Below, piece after piece: positions 35,801-37,699 of a stretch of 64,000 bases of DNA. A program made the translations under genes and the position numbers. The DNA lies in NCBI RefSeq assembly GCF_932526225.1, contig NC_064047.1:6261501-6325500 (forward strand), in the 5' to 3' direction. Each line of letters opens with the position of its first letter. Positions within the stretch are counted from its first letter, which is position 1. The stretch comes from Nematostella vectensis. Taxonomy: Eukaryota > Cnidaria > Anthozoa > Actiniaria > Edwardsiidae. Below the pieces are notes generated by a model that did not search any database, was not told where the DNA came from, and was given only the letters and a program-made list of their open reading frames with translations.

Positions 35801-37294
35801 GAAGTGACCGCGTTTGGCAAAAACGACAATTTTTGGCTGAATTTTCTTGATATGATGGCCTTTAATCTTTCAGATACATACAATACCTTCGTTGGAACGC
35901 CTAACATCGAGCGGATGGAAATGGATTGAAAATAGTAGTTTTATTTTATTTTTAGTTTTAGTAGTTTTTTTTTTTTTTTCGAAACAGGCCGTACCTTTAC
36001 TCAAACCTTGAAATTGCATAAAAAAAAAAAAAAAAAATCCTTTGTATAAAATCGCTTTTACCGAGAGCTGGTTCATTTCTAATTATTACGCTTGGGTGAA
36101 GAACAGGGTCTGGATGGGGTTAATCGACTAGCGACAAACGGCTTTAAAGAAACTGACTCCAAATAAAACATGAAAAAAAAACTAGTGACTAGCCACCAAA
36201 AAAATATTTATCGATTACCGACATTGTATTATTTCTGGTATTTTTACTCTTTGCCATTTCAGAATCTGCATGTATTTCCTGTTGCATCAACTTTTAGTCA
36301 ATTAATTTATTATAAATAAGTTATTAATTACATGAAATCTGATACAAAAGCGAATACTAGCTTAGATTTACCGAATACAGACAACGACCGATAATTCTTA
36401 CCGAATTATGGAAATTTTAACTGACTACCGACCTGCAGACCCCCCCCCCCCTCCCCCCGCATTCAAACCCTGGAAGTAATCAGGAAGATTTTACGTTTTT
36501 TGTGCCACACTTTCATATTCTATTTTAATAGAATAAGTTTAAAAACTTTCTTAGTACAAGCGTGCGAGTGCCCCTTTTATTTTTGTTTTCAATTACATTA
36601 TCTGCAGATAGAATCACAAAACAATCATAAATAGCATAGGTATATATTTGGTTTAACAAATTCAGTCGTCTAAAGTGCTAAATGAACAGGCGGTCACTCG
36701 GTGATATTTTCTTACTTTGGACGCTCGAGTGACCAGTATAAAGCAAGATGGCTGCTGCAACACGTCGTATCGCAAGGAAAACAAAACCCCAAGTTAAGGC
36801 TTGCGAGCGGGCTAATTGCTAAAAGGATTGTAGATAGGGAAATGTGGATGACAGCCTTTTTTACCCGAGCGTCTTACTACTGTGATTTTCAATATTTTGC
36901 GAATTCTCGTCAAAAAATTATAACTGCTACACCGTTTCTAGCTTCCGTCATTCAAACAAAATTGCATTTGGTGGTTTTTGATTGGCCGGGGCCTCGCTGA
37001 GAAGTGGTGTGTGTCTTTTCAGTGCTGGACCTTTGAGAAGGCGATATAGTAGTTTGGAATCTTCGGCGAGAGTTCGCAGGTTATTGAAAACCGCGGTCAT
37101 AGTAGAGATGAATCTTTTTTTTAACTCATTATCATTTCCCTTAGATCTGCTTCCAGTGTTGTGGGTCACGTGATCACAACCTCAGCTGCGTCTCCATAGA
37201 CTGCCCCGTGTACCACAAATTGATCCAAGCGTCACGTGACCTTCAGCGGGCGCCGGGCCTACGCGAACTGACCGATAGCCTCATTAGCATATAA
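196..37294 (+). CDS. REV3L: DNA polymerase zeta catalytic subunit (REV3-like), 5' partial, 30 exons
   Basis: Family-B polymerase that extends DNA past lesions in translesion synthesis, in the nucleus with REV7 and POLD2/POLD3 (family knowledge). Exons read from the sequence with consistent phases: 196-310, 1347-1441, 1836-1940, 3037-3121, 4657-4763, 6095-6181, 6665-6778, 7521-7698, 7811-13585, 13744-13783, 14370-15512, 16954-17085, 17875-18340, 20552-20862, 21547-21807, 22130-22212, 23353-23514, 24198-24255, 25087-25166, 25316-25385, 27665-27772, 29052-29161, 29526-29640, 31673-31810, 32492-32682, 33627-33734, 34160-34279, 34344-34413, 35184-35345, 37145-37294. These give 10,739 nt, about 3,578 residues; the human protein is about 3,130. 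The first ~200 residues lie upstream of the window. Polymerase motifs A (DFQSLYPS), B (KLIANVTYGYTSA) and C (YGDTDS) and both C-terminal cysteine clusters are intact. Intron-exon borders are GT-AG. Several introns hold arrays copied from the exon end. Confidence 0.97.
439..989. mobile_element. MITE with ~100-bp terminal inverted repeats
   Basis: The left end begins CACAGGCCTCCCACC and continues TAAGGACATACGAATTCGCG; the right end is its reverse complement (CGTGAATTTGTATGTCCTTA, then GGGTGGGAAGCCTGTG). The flanks both carry a TTAATA-like sequence, a possible target duplication. There is no transposase inside. It lies in a REV3L intron. Confidence 0.75.
1150..1225 (-). mobile_element. SINE-like tRNA-derived remnant
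   Basis: On the minus strand the segment carries a B-box-like GGGTTTGATTCCCGG and, about 40 bases before it, a degenerate A-box-like sequence. Acceptor-stem pairing is absent, so it is not a working tRNA gene. Confidence 0.35.
1941..2760. repeat. Pyrimidine-rich minisatellite starting at the donor site
   Basis: C/T-rich units of about 50-105 bp. Each repeats an AAGGTATxCCC-type sequence like the exon-intron junction at 1940 (CACAAG/GTATACC), followed by CTCCCTATCAAGTTAC and runs of C. About a dozen junction-like copies occur. The array occupies most of the intron between 1940 and 3037. Confidence 0.85.
2862..3005 (+). repeat. Dispersed repeat, family copy 1
   Basis: Contains the series TTGCAACAAAACTGAGTATC, TCAGTTACTCACTTGAATG and GCAAATGGATTCTATGTGT. 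Related copies are at about 17110-17350, 17635-17800 and, inverted, 58075-58340. It is probably a non-autonomous transposon; no coding sequence seen. Confidence 0.6.
3037..7698 (+). CDS. REV3L: REV3L exons 4-8 of those visible (linker to the giant exon)
   Basis: Exons 3037-3121, 4657-4763, 6095-6181, 6665-6778 and 7521-7698. The first reads DRGYLPDHEAELHYKAKLRQ and on to ILQEHELL, matching the human RFVPATESEKKFQKRLQEIL segment. Exon 6665-6778 has LDMVDMLASLAEEG (human DEALVHLLAGLESDG). Exon 7521-7698 has the acidic stretch YADEDESQQEKE and EESLLMSQQVWDD (human EMELSLVMSQRWD). The low-complexity segment GGGGGESSEAQG follows. All phases join: 2, 1, 1, 1, 2. The donor of the first exon is a perfect GTAAGT and is the seed of the large 51-bp array behind it. 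Confidence 0.9.
3122..4046. repeat. 51-bp minisatellite copied from exon end plus 5' splice site
   Basis: About 18 tandem copies of a 51-bp unit that reproduces the end of exon 3037-3121 from AAGGCAAAGCTCAG to CTGCTGTT and then its donor GTAAGTAAAG. Every unit carries an intact GTAAGT. In the exon's reading frame each unit meets TAA right after the junction, so use of a distal donor would insert a stop. A long minus-strand reading frame through the array is an artefact of 51 being divisible by 3. Confidence 0.95.
4127..4540. mobile_element. Inverted-repeat element with an internal ~33-bp array
   Basis: Ends AGGTTGGTTCTAACTA and TAGTAAAAACCAACCT are inverted copies that extend inward into GCGCAA/TTGCGC sequences. 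The middle is a tandem array of units like CAAACACAAGCGCAAACG plus AAGAGAGAATCGGC. No transposase is present. It lies in a REV3L intron. Confidence 0.7.
4764..6094. other. REV3L intron, no gene recognised
   Basis: Short open frames here have no recognisable protein. There is a G-run around 5840-5860 and a short direct repeat of AAGAAAACATTCGGGG at 5860-5910. The rest looks like decayed repeat sequence. Confidence 0.5.
6426..6560 (+). mobile_element. tRNA-derived SINE
   Basis: A-box-like TGGCCTAGTTGTTATCG and perfect B-box-like GGTTCGACTCC about 45 bases apart, followed by an unrelated tail. The internal piece TGTGGCCCAGGTTC is shared with a copy at about 49590. Acceptor-stem pairing is missing, so I call a SINE and not a tRNA gene. 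Confidence 0.6.
6866..7100. mobile_element. MITE, ~45-bp imperfect terminal inverted repeats
   Basis: The left end GTCAGTGCAAATGGCG...ACAGTTCTACGATCGAAAGG is the inverse of the right end CCTTTCGGTCGTAGAACTGC...CGCCGTTTGCGCTGAC. The interior is AT-rich and non-coding. It lies in the REV3L intron 6779-7520. Confidence 0.75.
7811..13585 (+). CDS. REV3L: REV3L giant exon (5,775 bp), disordered region with REV7-binding motif
   Basis: An uninterrupted 1,925-codon exon; vertebrate REV3L also has one very large exon here. Acceptor TTTATAG at 7810, donor GTAAGT after 13585. The protein is charged, repetitive and probably disordered. In order: five PQVDGT-like repeats with many SQ/TQ dipeptides (7860-8370); an SQ/TQ and Lys-rich stretch to about 8860; a basic region; a 16-residue SPLK array (10519-11060); a nuclear-localisation-like SKRRKLSLKLKSK; a QKFQE-type repeat (11530-11640); short HHIGQNYAI repeats (12120-12290); and a 9-residue RHxDEVTEP array (12778-12965). 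Near the end, VITPLRGPP at 13455-13481 fits the REV7-binding consensus (two hydrophobics, x, P, xxx, PP), followed by FCSNPDDVPE, conserved in human REV3L. Confidence 0.95.
7860..8370 (+). repeat. Coding repeat: five PQVDGT/SQVDGT motifs
   Basis: Within the giant exon, IPQVDGTYEEEED, ISQVDGTYEGEED, ISQVDGSYEEEED, ISQVDGSYANIE and IPQVDGANDEDD recur, spaced by VTQPVTQFVAPIVTQYDTD-like linkers. Human REV3L has a single IPQLDGTADE at the equivalent place (from memory), so this is expansion of a conserved motif. Confidence 0.85.
10519..11060 (+). repeat. Coding minisatellite, 48 bp / 16 residues (SPLK array)
   Basis: About eleven units of QSPLKSSSQSPLKTNA in the giant exon. Each unit has two S-P-L-K sites, matching the S/T-P-x-K/R consensus of cyclin-dependent kinases. 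Nucleotide units are nearly identical, so the expansion is recent. The minus-strand open frame over it is a shadow. Confidence 0.93.
12778..12965 (+). repeat. Coding repeat, 27 bp / 9 residues
   Basis: Six to seven units of RHGDEVTEP type (RHSDEVTES, RRVDEVTKL, RHDDEVTEP) in the giant exon. Charged, probably unstructured. Confidence 0.8.
13744..15512 (+). CDS. REV3L: REV3L exons 10-11 of those visible
   Basis: A 40-nt exon (13744-13783, EVGGRVLRIKSKH, human EIGGRLLMVETRL) is followed by 14370-15512, whose start VDHLSEFDTCQSLIGLRQWR matches the human LAEFEGDFSLEGLRLWK. The second exon then becomes low-complexity: a VAPGNDVAPGND repeat at about 14850-14925 and a Thr/Gly/Tyr/Gln-rich run (TGYQ, TSQ, SCQTGYQ) at 15046-15200. 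It ends with ETLRRQLLPSQTK, like the human TLRRVLLTQAK. The donor at 15513 is GTACTG. Phases are 2 to 0 to 0. The short exon is supported by conservation on both sides and a good GTATGT donor. Confidence 0.9.
13784..14369. other. REV3L intron, AT-rich
   Basis: AT-rich, with a TTTATTAGTTAAAT direct repeat near 14070-14110. No gene or transposon recognised. Confidence 0.5.
15046..15200 (+). repeat. Coding low-complexity repeat (TGYQ/TSQ)
   Basis: Irregular 12-15-bp units of the type AACCAGTCAAACCGG in exon 14370-15512, encoding YKTGQKGNQTSQESCQTGYQ and similar residues. Confidence 0.7.
15513..16953. other. REV3L intron, old repeats
   Basis: Holds the fold-back element at 15668-15783. The open frame near 16051-16233 resembles nothing I recognise and probably belongs to a decayed repeat. 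Several ATTGGCT-type boxes occur at 16510-16560 within repeat sequence. Confidence 0.5.
15668..15783. mobile_element. Fold-back (hairpin) element
   Basis: ATAACAATATAGTTGATGTT and GGGCGTAA on the left pair with TTACGCCC, AACATCAACTACATTACTAT and TGTTAT on the right, around a short non-paired centre with AGCGCT. A small palindromic transposon. Confidence 0.7.
16954..20862 (+). CDS. REV3L: REV3L exonuclease-like domain, first part
   Basis: Exons 16954-17085 (CGFRVPKMNIQGAKATHE), 17875-18340 and 20552-20862. The second starts VQHLTLLSVELHVRTRRNL, equivalent to human LTLISVELHARTRRDL. This is the position of exonuclease motif I, and the catalytic Asp/Glu of proofreading polymerases is replaced by Ser-Val-Glu-Leu here as in human, consistent with no proofreading (known of the family). 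After GVICVDEE, this exon ends with an 80-residue Thr/Ala/Met-rich repeat insertion that is absent from human. The third exon encodes FREWDPDVLIGYEVQMLSWG, a strongly conserved block, and ILNVWRLMRHE. Confidence 0.93.
17110..17350 (+). repeat. Dispersed repeat, family copy 2
   Basis: Best-preserved plus-strand copy: GATCAACCACTCTTTATTGT, ATATCTTGGTTACTCGCTTG, GGAAATGGATGCTTTGTGTG. Lies in the REV3L intron 17086-17874. Confidence 0.6.
17635..17800 (+). repeat. Dispersed repeat, family copy 3
   Basis: CAGCCACTCTATTCTTTACA, ATCTCGGTTACTCGCTTGTA, GGAAATGGATGATTTGTGTG. It ends about 75 bases before the acceptor of exon 17875-18340. An A-rich segment at 17390-17460 separates it from copy 2. Confidence 0.6.
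18055..18265 (+). repeat. Coding repeat at an exon end (Thr/Ala/Met array)
   Basis: About nine degenerate 24-bp units (GCTGCCATGGCAACGAGTAC type) encoding ATSTEAAMAT-like residues, in the last half of exon 17875-18340. Human REV3L lacks this insertion between TGVIVIDKD and GLEVTY. The frame stays open and phase 1 joins correctly to 20552, so it is probably translated. Confidence 0.8.
18331..18780 (+). repeat. Diverged duplication of an exon end and its donor
   Basis: The junction GAACGCTCAG/GTAAATGCTG and the following ~110 bases recur at about 18635-18770 as CAACGCTTAG/GTAAAATGCTG with CTGTCTGTAA, TAGTCCTGGAAGTAT and AACACCTTTCTCTGTATG. It is the same class of event as the tandem arrays elsewhere in the gene, with older divergence. 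Confidence 0.7.
18800..18912. mobile_element. Short inverted-repeat element
   Basis: CCTCGTTCCCAGGGTCTTCC on the left and GGGAGCCTGGGAACAAGGAG on the right form imperfect inverted repeats. Confidence 0.4.
19435..19985. repeat. ~121-bp tandem repeat, about 4.5 copies
   Basis: Units run from GTCACGCACCGTCCTGTCAT through TAGGTAGAGGGCGATGAAGA to AGTCACGGTCGGTCACGCAT. Intronic in REV3L (18341-20551); the rest of that intron is AT-rich with no gene seen. Confidence 0.88.
21070..21215. repeat. CAT/GTC trinucleotide microsatellite
   Basis: ATCATCATC and GTCGTCGTC runs with interruptions, in the intron between 20862 and 21547. Confidence 0.85.
21400..21528 (+). repeat. Tandem duplication upstream of an acceptor
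   Basis: Two ~61-bp copies of TTTTGTTGGAGC...TTACAAAGGGATGAATGACT...TGACTTTAAAGTCACCCTAT lie immediately before the acceptor TTAAAG at 21546. Confidence 0.8.
21547..22212 (+). CDS. REV3L: REV3L exonuclease-like domain to palm linker
   Basis: Exons 21547-21807 and 22130-22212. The first encodes VTLNVYSFENVAFHVLHERI through LLEQLDFIGRTSELARLFGI and ends SRGSQ. The second encodes FRVESMMLRIAKPMNYIAAS with SVQQRN. Both are nearly identical to human REV3L in the same order. The first exon is 87 codons in phase 0; the second ends in phase 2 and its Ser codon is completed by the base at 23353. A duplicated 61-bp segment lies just before the acceptor at 21546, and a 33-bp minisatellite begins about 20 bases after the donor at 22213. 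Confidence 0.95.
21812..22080 (+). repeat. Dispersed repeat shared with 36860-37110
   Basis: CTGCGATTTTCAATATTTTG, CGAACTCTCGTCA, TTTCTGGCTTTCGTCATTCA and TTTCAGTGCTGG occur in the same order at 36880-37025. Contains ATTGGTCA/GGCCAATG. Probably a non-autonomous transposon. Confidence 0.6.
22235..22660. repeat. 33-bp minisatellite
   Basis: About 12 units of CATCACGAGCATATCACGAG plus TACCTCTCGGACA, beginning about 25 bases after the REV3L donor at 22213. Open frames through it on both strands are artefacts. Confidence 0.9.
23060..23233. mobile_element. Palindromic Tc/pogo-type MITE
   Basis: Ends CAGTAGAACCCCGTTAACTA and GAGTAAGCGGGTTCTACTG are inverted repeats flanked on both sides by TA (23058-23059, 23234-23235), as expected for a Tc1/mariner-pogo target duplication. 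The interior repeats AACTCGAAxT-like sequence. No transposase. Confidence 0.75.
23353..25385 (+). CDS. REV3L: REV3L palm: polymerase motif A and fingers
   Basis: Exons 23353-23514, 24198-24255, 25087-25166 and 25316-25385. The first holds catalytic motif A, VLVLDFQSLYPSMMIAYNYC, whose first Asp binds a catalytic metal in family-B polymerases. The following exons encode HFKFGALSLSEPPSLLK, DIHISPNGVAFVKSNVRRG, VLPRMLEDILNTRIMVK and SMKKWKDNK, all collinear with the human enzyme. Phases 2, 0, 2, 0 join correctly. The exon ending at 23514 (donor GTGAGT) has its last bases copied through the following intron. A palindromic transposon lies just before 23353 and another between 24286 and 24657. Confidence 0.96.
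23500..23990. repeat. Minisatellite copied from exon end plus donor (motif A exon)
   Basis: The junction GTCCATAGCCGA/GTGAGTAACGAG recurs as GTTCATAGCCGAGTGAATAA, GTCCATTGCCGAGTGAATAC, GTCCATGGCCGAGTGAATAC and similar, 45-60 bp apart, about eight copies. Most copies have GTGAAT in place of the GTGAGT donor, so they are weakened splice sites. Confidence 0.85.
24286..24657. mobile_element. MITE with 28-bp terminal inverted repeats
   Basis: AAACAAGGACCCGCACTATA/AAAGGGCC at the left and GGCT...CTTTTATATTGCGGGTCCTGGTTT at the right. It starts about 30 bases after the REV3L exon ending at 24255. Confidence 0.7.
24788..25041 (+). mobile_element. TTAA-flanked MITE, copy 1 (piggyBac-like)
   Basis: Near-perfect 28-bp terminal inverted repeats (AGCCACATTGTCACCAGTTT, ACTTCCGG and their inverse) flanked by TTAA on both sides, the target duplication of piggyBac-type elements. 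254 bp including the flanks. Copies 2 and 3 are at 27372 and 51117. Non-autonomous. Confidence 0.88.
25425..25625. repeat. ~65-bp minisatellite with CACGTG boxes
   Basis: Three units of ACCACGTGATACTATGATTT / TTACCACGTGACGCTATTAT, starting about 40 bases after the REV3L donor at 25386. Confidence 0.85.
25911..27240. repeat. 110-bp satellite array, 12 copies
   Basis: Exact 110-bp period: CCACGTGATACTATGATATT, CACCTGTTTCTCGTATGCCA, TGTCGGCGATCTTTGCAT, AACCAATGGCGCGTCCACAG. A partial, rearranged copy lies at 25641-25900. The units are almost identical, so homogenisation or expansion is recent. Each unit has a CACGTG box and an inverted CCAAT (AACCAATGG). Confidence 0.95.
27372..27623 (+). mobile_element. 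TTAA-flanked MITE, copy 2
   Basis: Same family and orientation as 24788-25041, with AGCCGCATCGTCACCAGTTT at the left and AAACTGGTGACAATGCGGCT at the right, TTAA at both ends. It ends 41 bases before the REV3L exon at 27665. Confidence 0.88.
27665..27772 (+). CDS. REV3L: REV3L polymerase motif B exon
   Basis: A 36-codon phase-0 exon encoding YRMLDARQLGLKLIANVTYG and then YTSANFSGRMPCVE. This is motif B (KxxxNxxYG), which contacts the incoming nucleotide, and the block is almost invariant in REV3. Acceptor GATTGCAG ends at 27664; donor GTAATG begins at 27773. The last ~60 bases of the exon plus the donor are repeated eight times in the intron with a 90-bp period. A TTAA-flanked transposon lies 41 bases upstream of the acceptor. 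Confidence 0.96.
27773..28490. repeat. 90-bp array copied from the motif B exon end plus donor
   Basis: Eight units. Each repeats AACGTCACGTACGGATACAA / GTCCGCTAATTTCTCAGGCC / GGATGCCCTGTGTGGAG, the last ~57 bases of exon 27665-27772, then GTAACGCAATATA. In the exon's own frame units 2-8 stay open (NVTYGYKSANFSGRMPCVEV repeated), giving a 215-codon frame. The first unit has a deletion that brings TAA into frame at 27785-27787, so read-through from the true exon stops at once. Each unit also has an acceptor-like TTTCTCAG. Confidence 0.96.
28692..29000. mobile_element. MITE, long terminal inverted repeats
   Basis: ACTGTCGAATCCGTTGTATC and GCGTTTTCAAAACACGATTT at the left pair with AAATCGTTTTTGAATGTTTT and GATACAACGGATTCGATAGT at the right. 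About 309 bp, non-coding. Confidence 0.8.
29052..29640 (+). CDS. REV3L: REV3L polymerase motif C, split by an intron
   Basis: Exon 29052-29161 encodes IADSIVRKARETLERAIDLV and ends ARVVYGDTD plus two bases of the next codon. Exon 29526-29640 begins by completing Ser, giving the catalytic YGDTDS with both metal-binding Asp residues, then LFVLLKGVSKDEAFRIG and NPKPVKLKFEK. The intron therefore interrupts the active-site motif itself, inside the Ser codon. Acceptors are TTCTTAG and CTCCTCAG; donors are GTAGGC and GTGATC. Confidence 0.96.
29162..29450. repeat. ~30-bp array copied from the motif C exon end plus donor
   Basis: The junction GGAGACACCGACAG/GTAGGCGGGC recurs about nine times as GGAGATAACGACAG/GTAGGCGAGC, ACAATACCGTCAG/GTAGGCGAGC and variants. 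Many copies keep CAG/GTAGGC and are thus potential donors. Confidence 0.88.
29795..31115. repeat. 37-bp minisatellite, about 35 copies
   Basis: Units of GCATTTTCATTTTGATACAA / CCCGTCGGCGGGCCACA. CCCGTCGGCGGG is a perfect-arm hairpin (CCCG-TCGG-CGGG). Not derived from the exon. Lies in the intron 29641-31672. Confidence 0.95.
31120..31402 (-). mobile_element. tRNA-derived SINE, minus strand
   Basis: On the minus strand the head has TGGCGCAGTTGGCAGAGCG (A box) and GGTTCGATTCC (B box), then a non-tRNA body to about 31120. The ends do not form a seven-base acceptor stem. A decayed tRNA gene is the alternative. Confidence 0.65.
31420..31672 (+). repeat. ~63-bp array of acceptor-like sequence
   Basis: Four units each contain GTAGAGTTGATTGTAGTxTG and a pyrimidine run ending CAG (TTTCCTTTTCAG, TTTCCCTGTCAG, TTTGCCTGTCAG). 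The last unit ends in the real acceptor TATTCCTGCAG before exon 31673-31810. Confidence 0.88.
31673..34413 (+). CDS. REV3L: REV3L thumb region
   Basis: Exons 31673-31810 (VYLPCVLQTKKRYVGYMYET and GIETVRRDTCPAVAK), 32492-32682 (SLVKQFVQRQFRKL, FAKEYRG, SYKPGACVPALELAR), 33627-33734 (VPYVVVYGSPGLPLIQLVKR), 34160-34279 (VNASYYITKQILPPLHRVFS) and 34344-34413 (YADMPRVVRITQQP). All are collinear with human REV3L, and the phases 0, 2, 2, 2, 0 join. The first donor is the weak GTTTGT. A 63-bp array of acceptor-like sequence precedes 31673, a GAT-type microsatellite follows 32682, and an 81-bp array follows 33734. Confidence 0.95.
32031..32309. mobile_element. MITE with ~50-bp inverted repeats
   Basis: CCCCATTCCTTCGTTGGGCG / GATTGGGTCGAGTTGATAAG at the left, inverse at the right (CTTATCAGCTCGACCCAATC...CGAATGGGG). 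Non-coding. Confidence 0.75.
32692..33600. repeat. GATGGT/GATTGT microsatellite (~900 bp)
   Basis: Long run built on TGATGG, TGATTG, TAATGG and TGATAG hexamers, starting about 10 bases after the REV3L donor at 32683. Open frames through it (Asp/Gly/Asn, Met/Val or Ile/Thr repeats) are artefacts of the period. Confidence 0.97.
33735..34065. repeat. 81-bp array copied from exon end plus donor, reading frame open
   Basis: Units of CCCGTATGTAGTTGTGCAGG / TAGCCCTGGACTACCCCTGA / TACAACTTGTCAAAAG then GTACAGTTGCC, about five copies; the first ~60 bases are the end of exon 33627-33734. Extra donors AAAAG/GTACAG follow positions 33815 and 33896. The frame from the true exon stays open through both, so each would add exactly 27 residues. 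Confidence 0.95.
34617..34975. mobile_element. Degenerate inverted-repeat element
   Basis: AAAACGAGCAGCAAAAACGC / ACAACTTTTTTGCAGC at the left resembles the inverse of GCAATGCTGCCACAAAAGTT / GTACGATTTTGGTGCTTTTA at the right. Lies in the REV3L intron 34414-35183. Confidence 0.5.
35184..37294 (+). CDS. REV3L: REV3L C-terminal zinc/iron-sulphur cysteine clusters and stop
   Basis: Exon 35184-35345 encodes GTIAQYFATLSCPVC and CDACQQDP, giving the CysA cluster (C-x2-C then C-x2-C). Exon 37145-37294 encodes ICFQCCGSRDHNLSC and IDCPVYHKL, the CysB cluster, and ends LTDSLISI with TAA at 37292-37294. In the family, CysB holds a 4Fe-4S cluster and binds POLD2 (established knowledge). The two exons are separated by a 1.8-kb intron rich in old repeats. 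The last 68 bases of the coding sequence are duplicated just after the stop. Confidence 0.95.
35346..37144. other. Last REV3L intron, no gene recognised
   Basis: Contains A- and T-runs at 35965-36035, a C-run near 36440 and a copy of the dispersed repeat at 36860-37110. No supported coding sequence. Confidence 0.6.
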
Positions 37295-37373
37295 TAACAC
37301 AAGCGTCACGTGACCTTCAGCGGGCGCCGGGCCTCCGCAAACCGATGGCCTCATTAGCATATGCTCTCTCTCA
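37227..37373 (+). repeat. 74-bp duplication of the REV3L C-terminal coding end
   Basis: AAGCGTCACGTGACCTTCAG / CGGGCGCCGGGCCT...GATAGCCTCATTAGCATA, the last 68 coding bases with the stop, is repeated from 37301. The second copy has lost a few bases and lies in the 3' UTR. Confidence 0.9.
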
Positions 37374-37545
37374 TCGAGCTAATGAAAAGACACCGAAAGA
37401 AACTGTAATGCCACAGTAAATAGCAATCTAGTCGAGTTTAGAGACAGTATAGGACGCAGGTACTAGGGGGAGGTATTAGTAGCAGTTTATAGTGCTCATT
37501 AGAACTACTAAGTTGTTGTCGCAACGACAATTATTTGATAAGAAA

Positions 37546-37551
37546 AATAAA
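37546..37551 (+). terminator. Candidate REV3L polyadenylation signal
   Basis: AATAAA about 250 bases after the stop; a second one is at 37641-37646. Choice between them is not possible from sequence. Confidence 0.35.
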
Positions 37552-37699
37552 TAGAAATGATAAGTACTGTGTGATGGTTGCAAATTGCGAAGCAAGCTAA
37601 CGCCTTAGCCCACCTCCGTTTGCCCGTGACAATTATAGACAATAAAAGTAGGAAGTGCCCGGTGTATTTTATTTAGCGTTTTCGTCTCAGAGCAGGACG

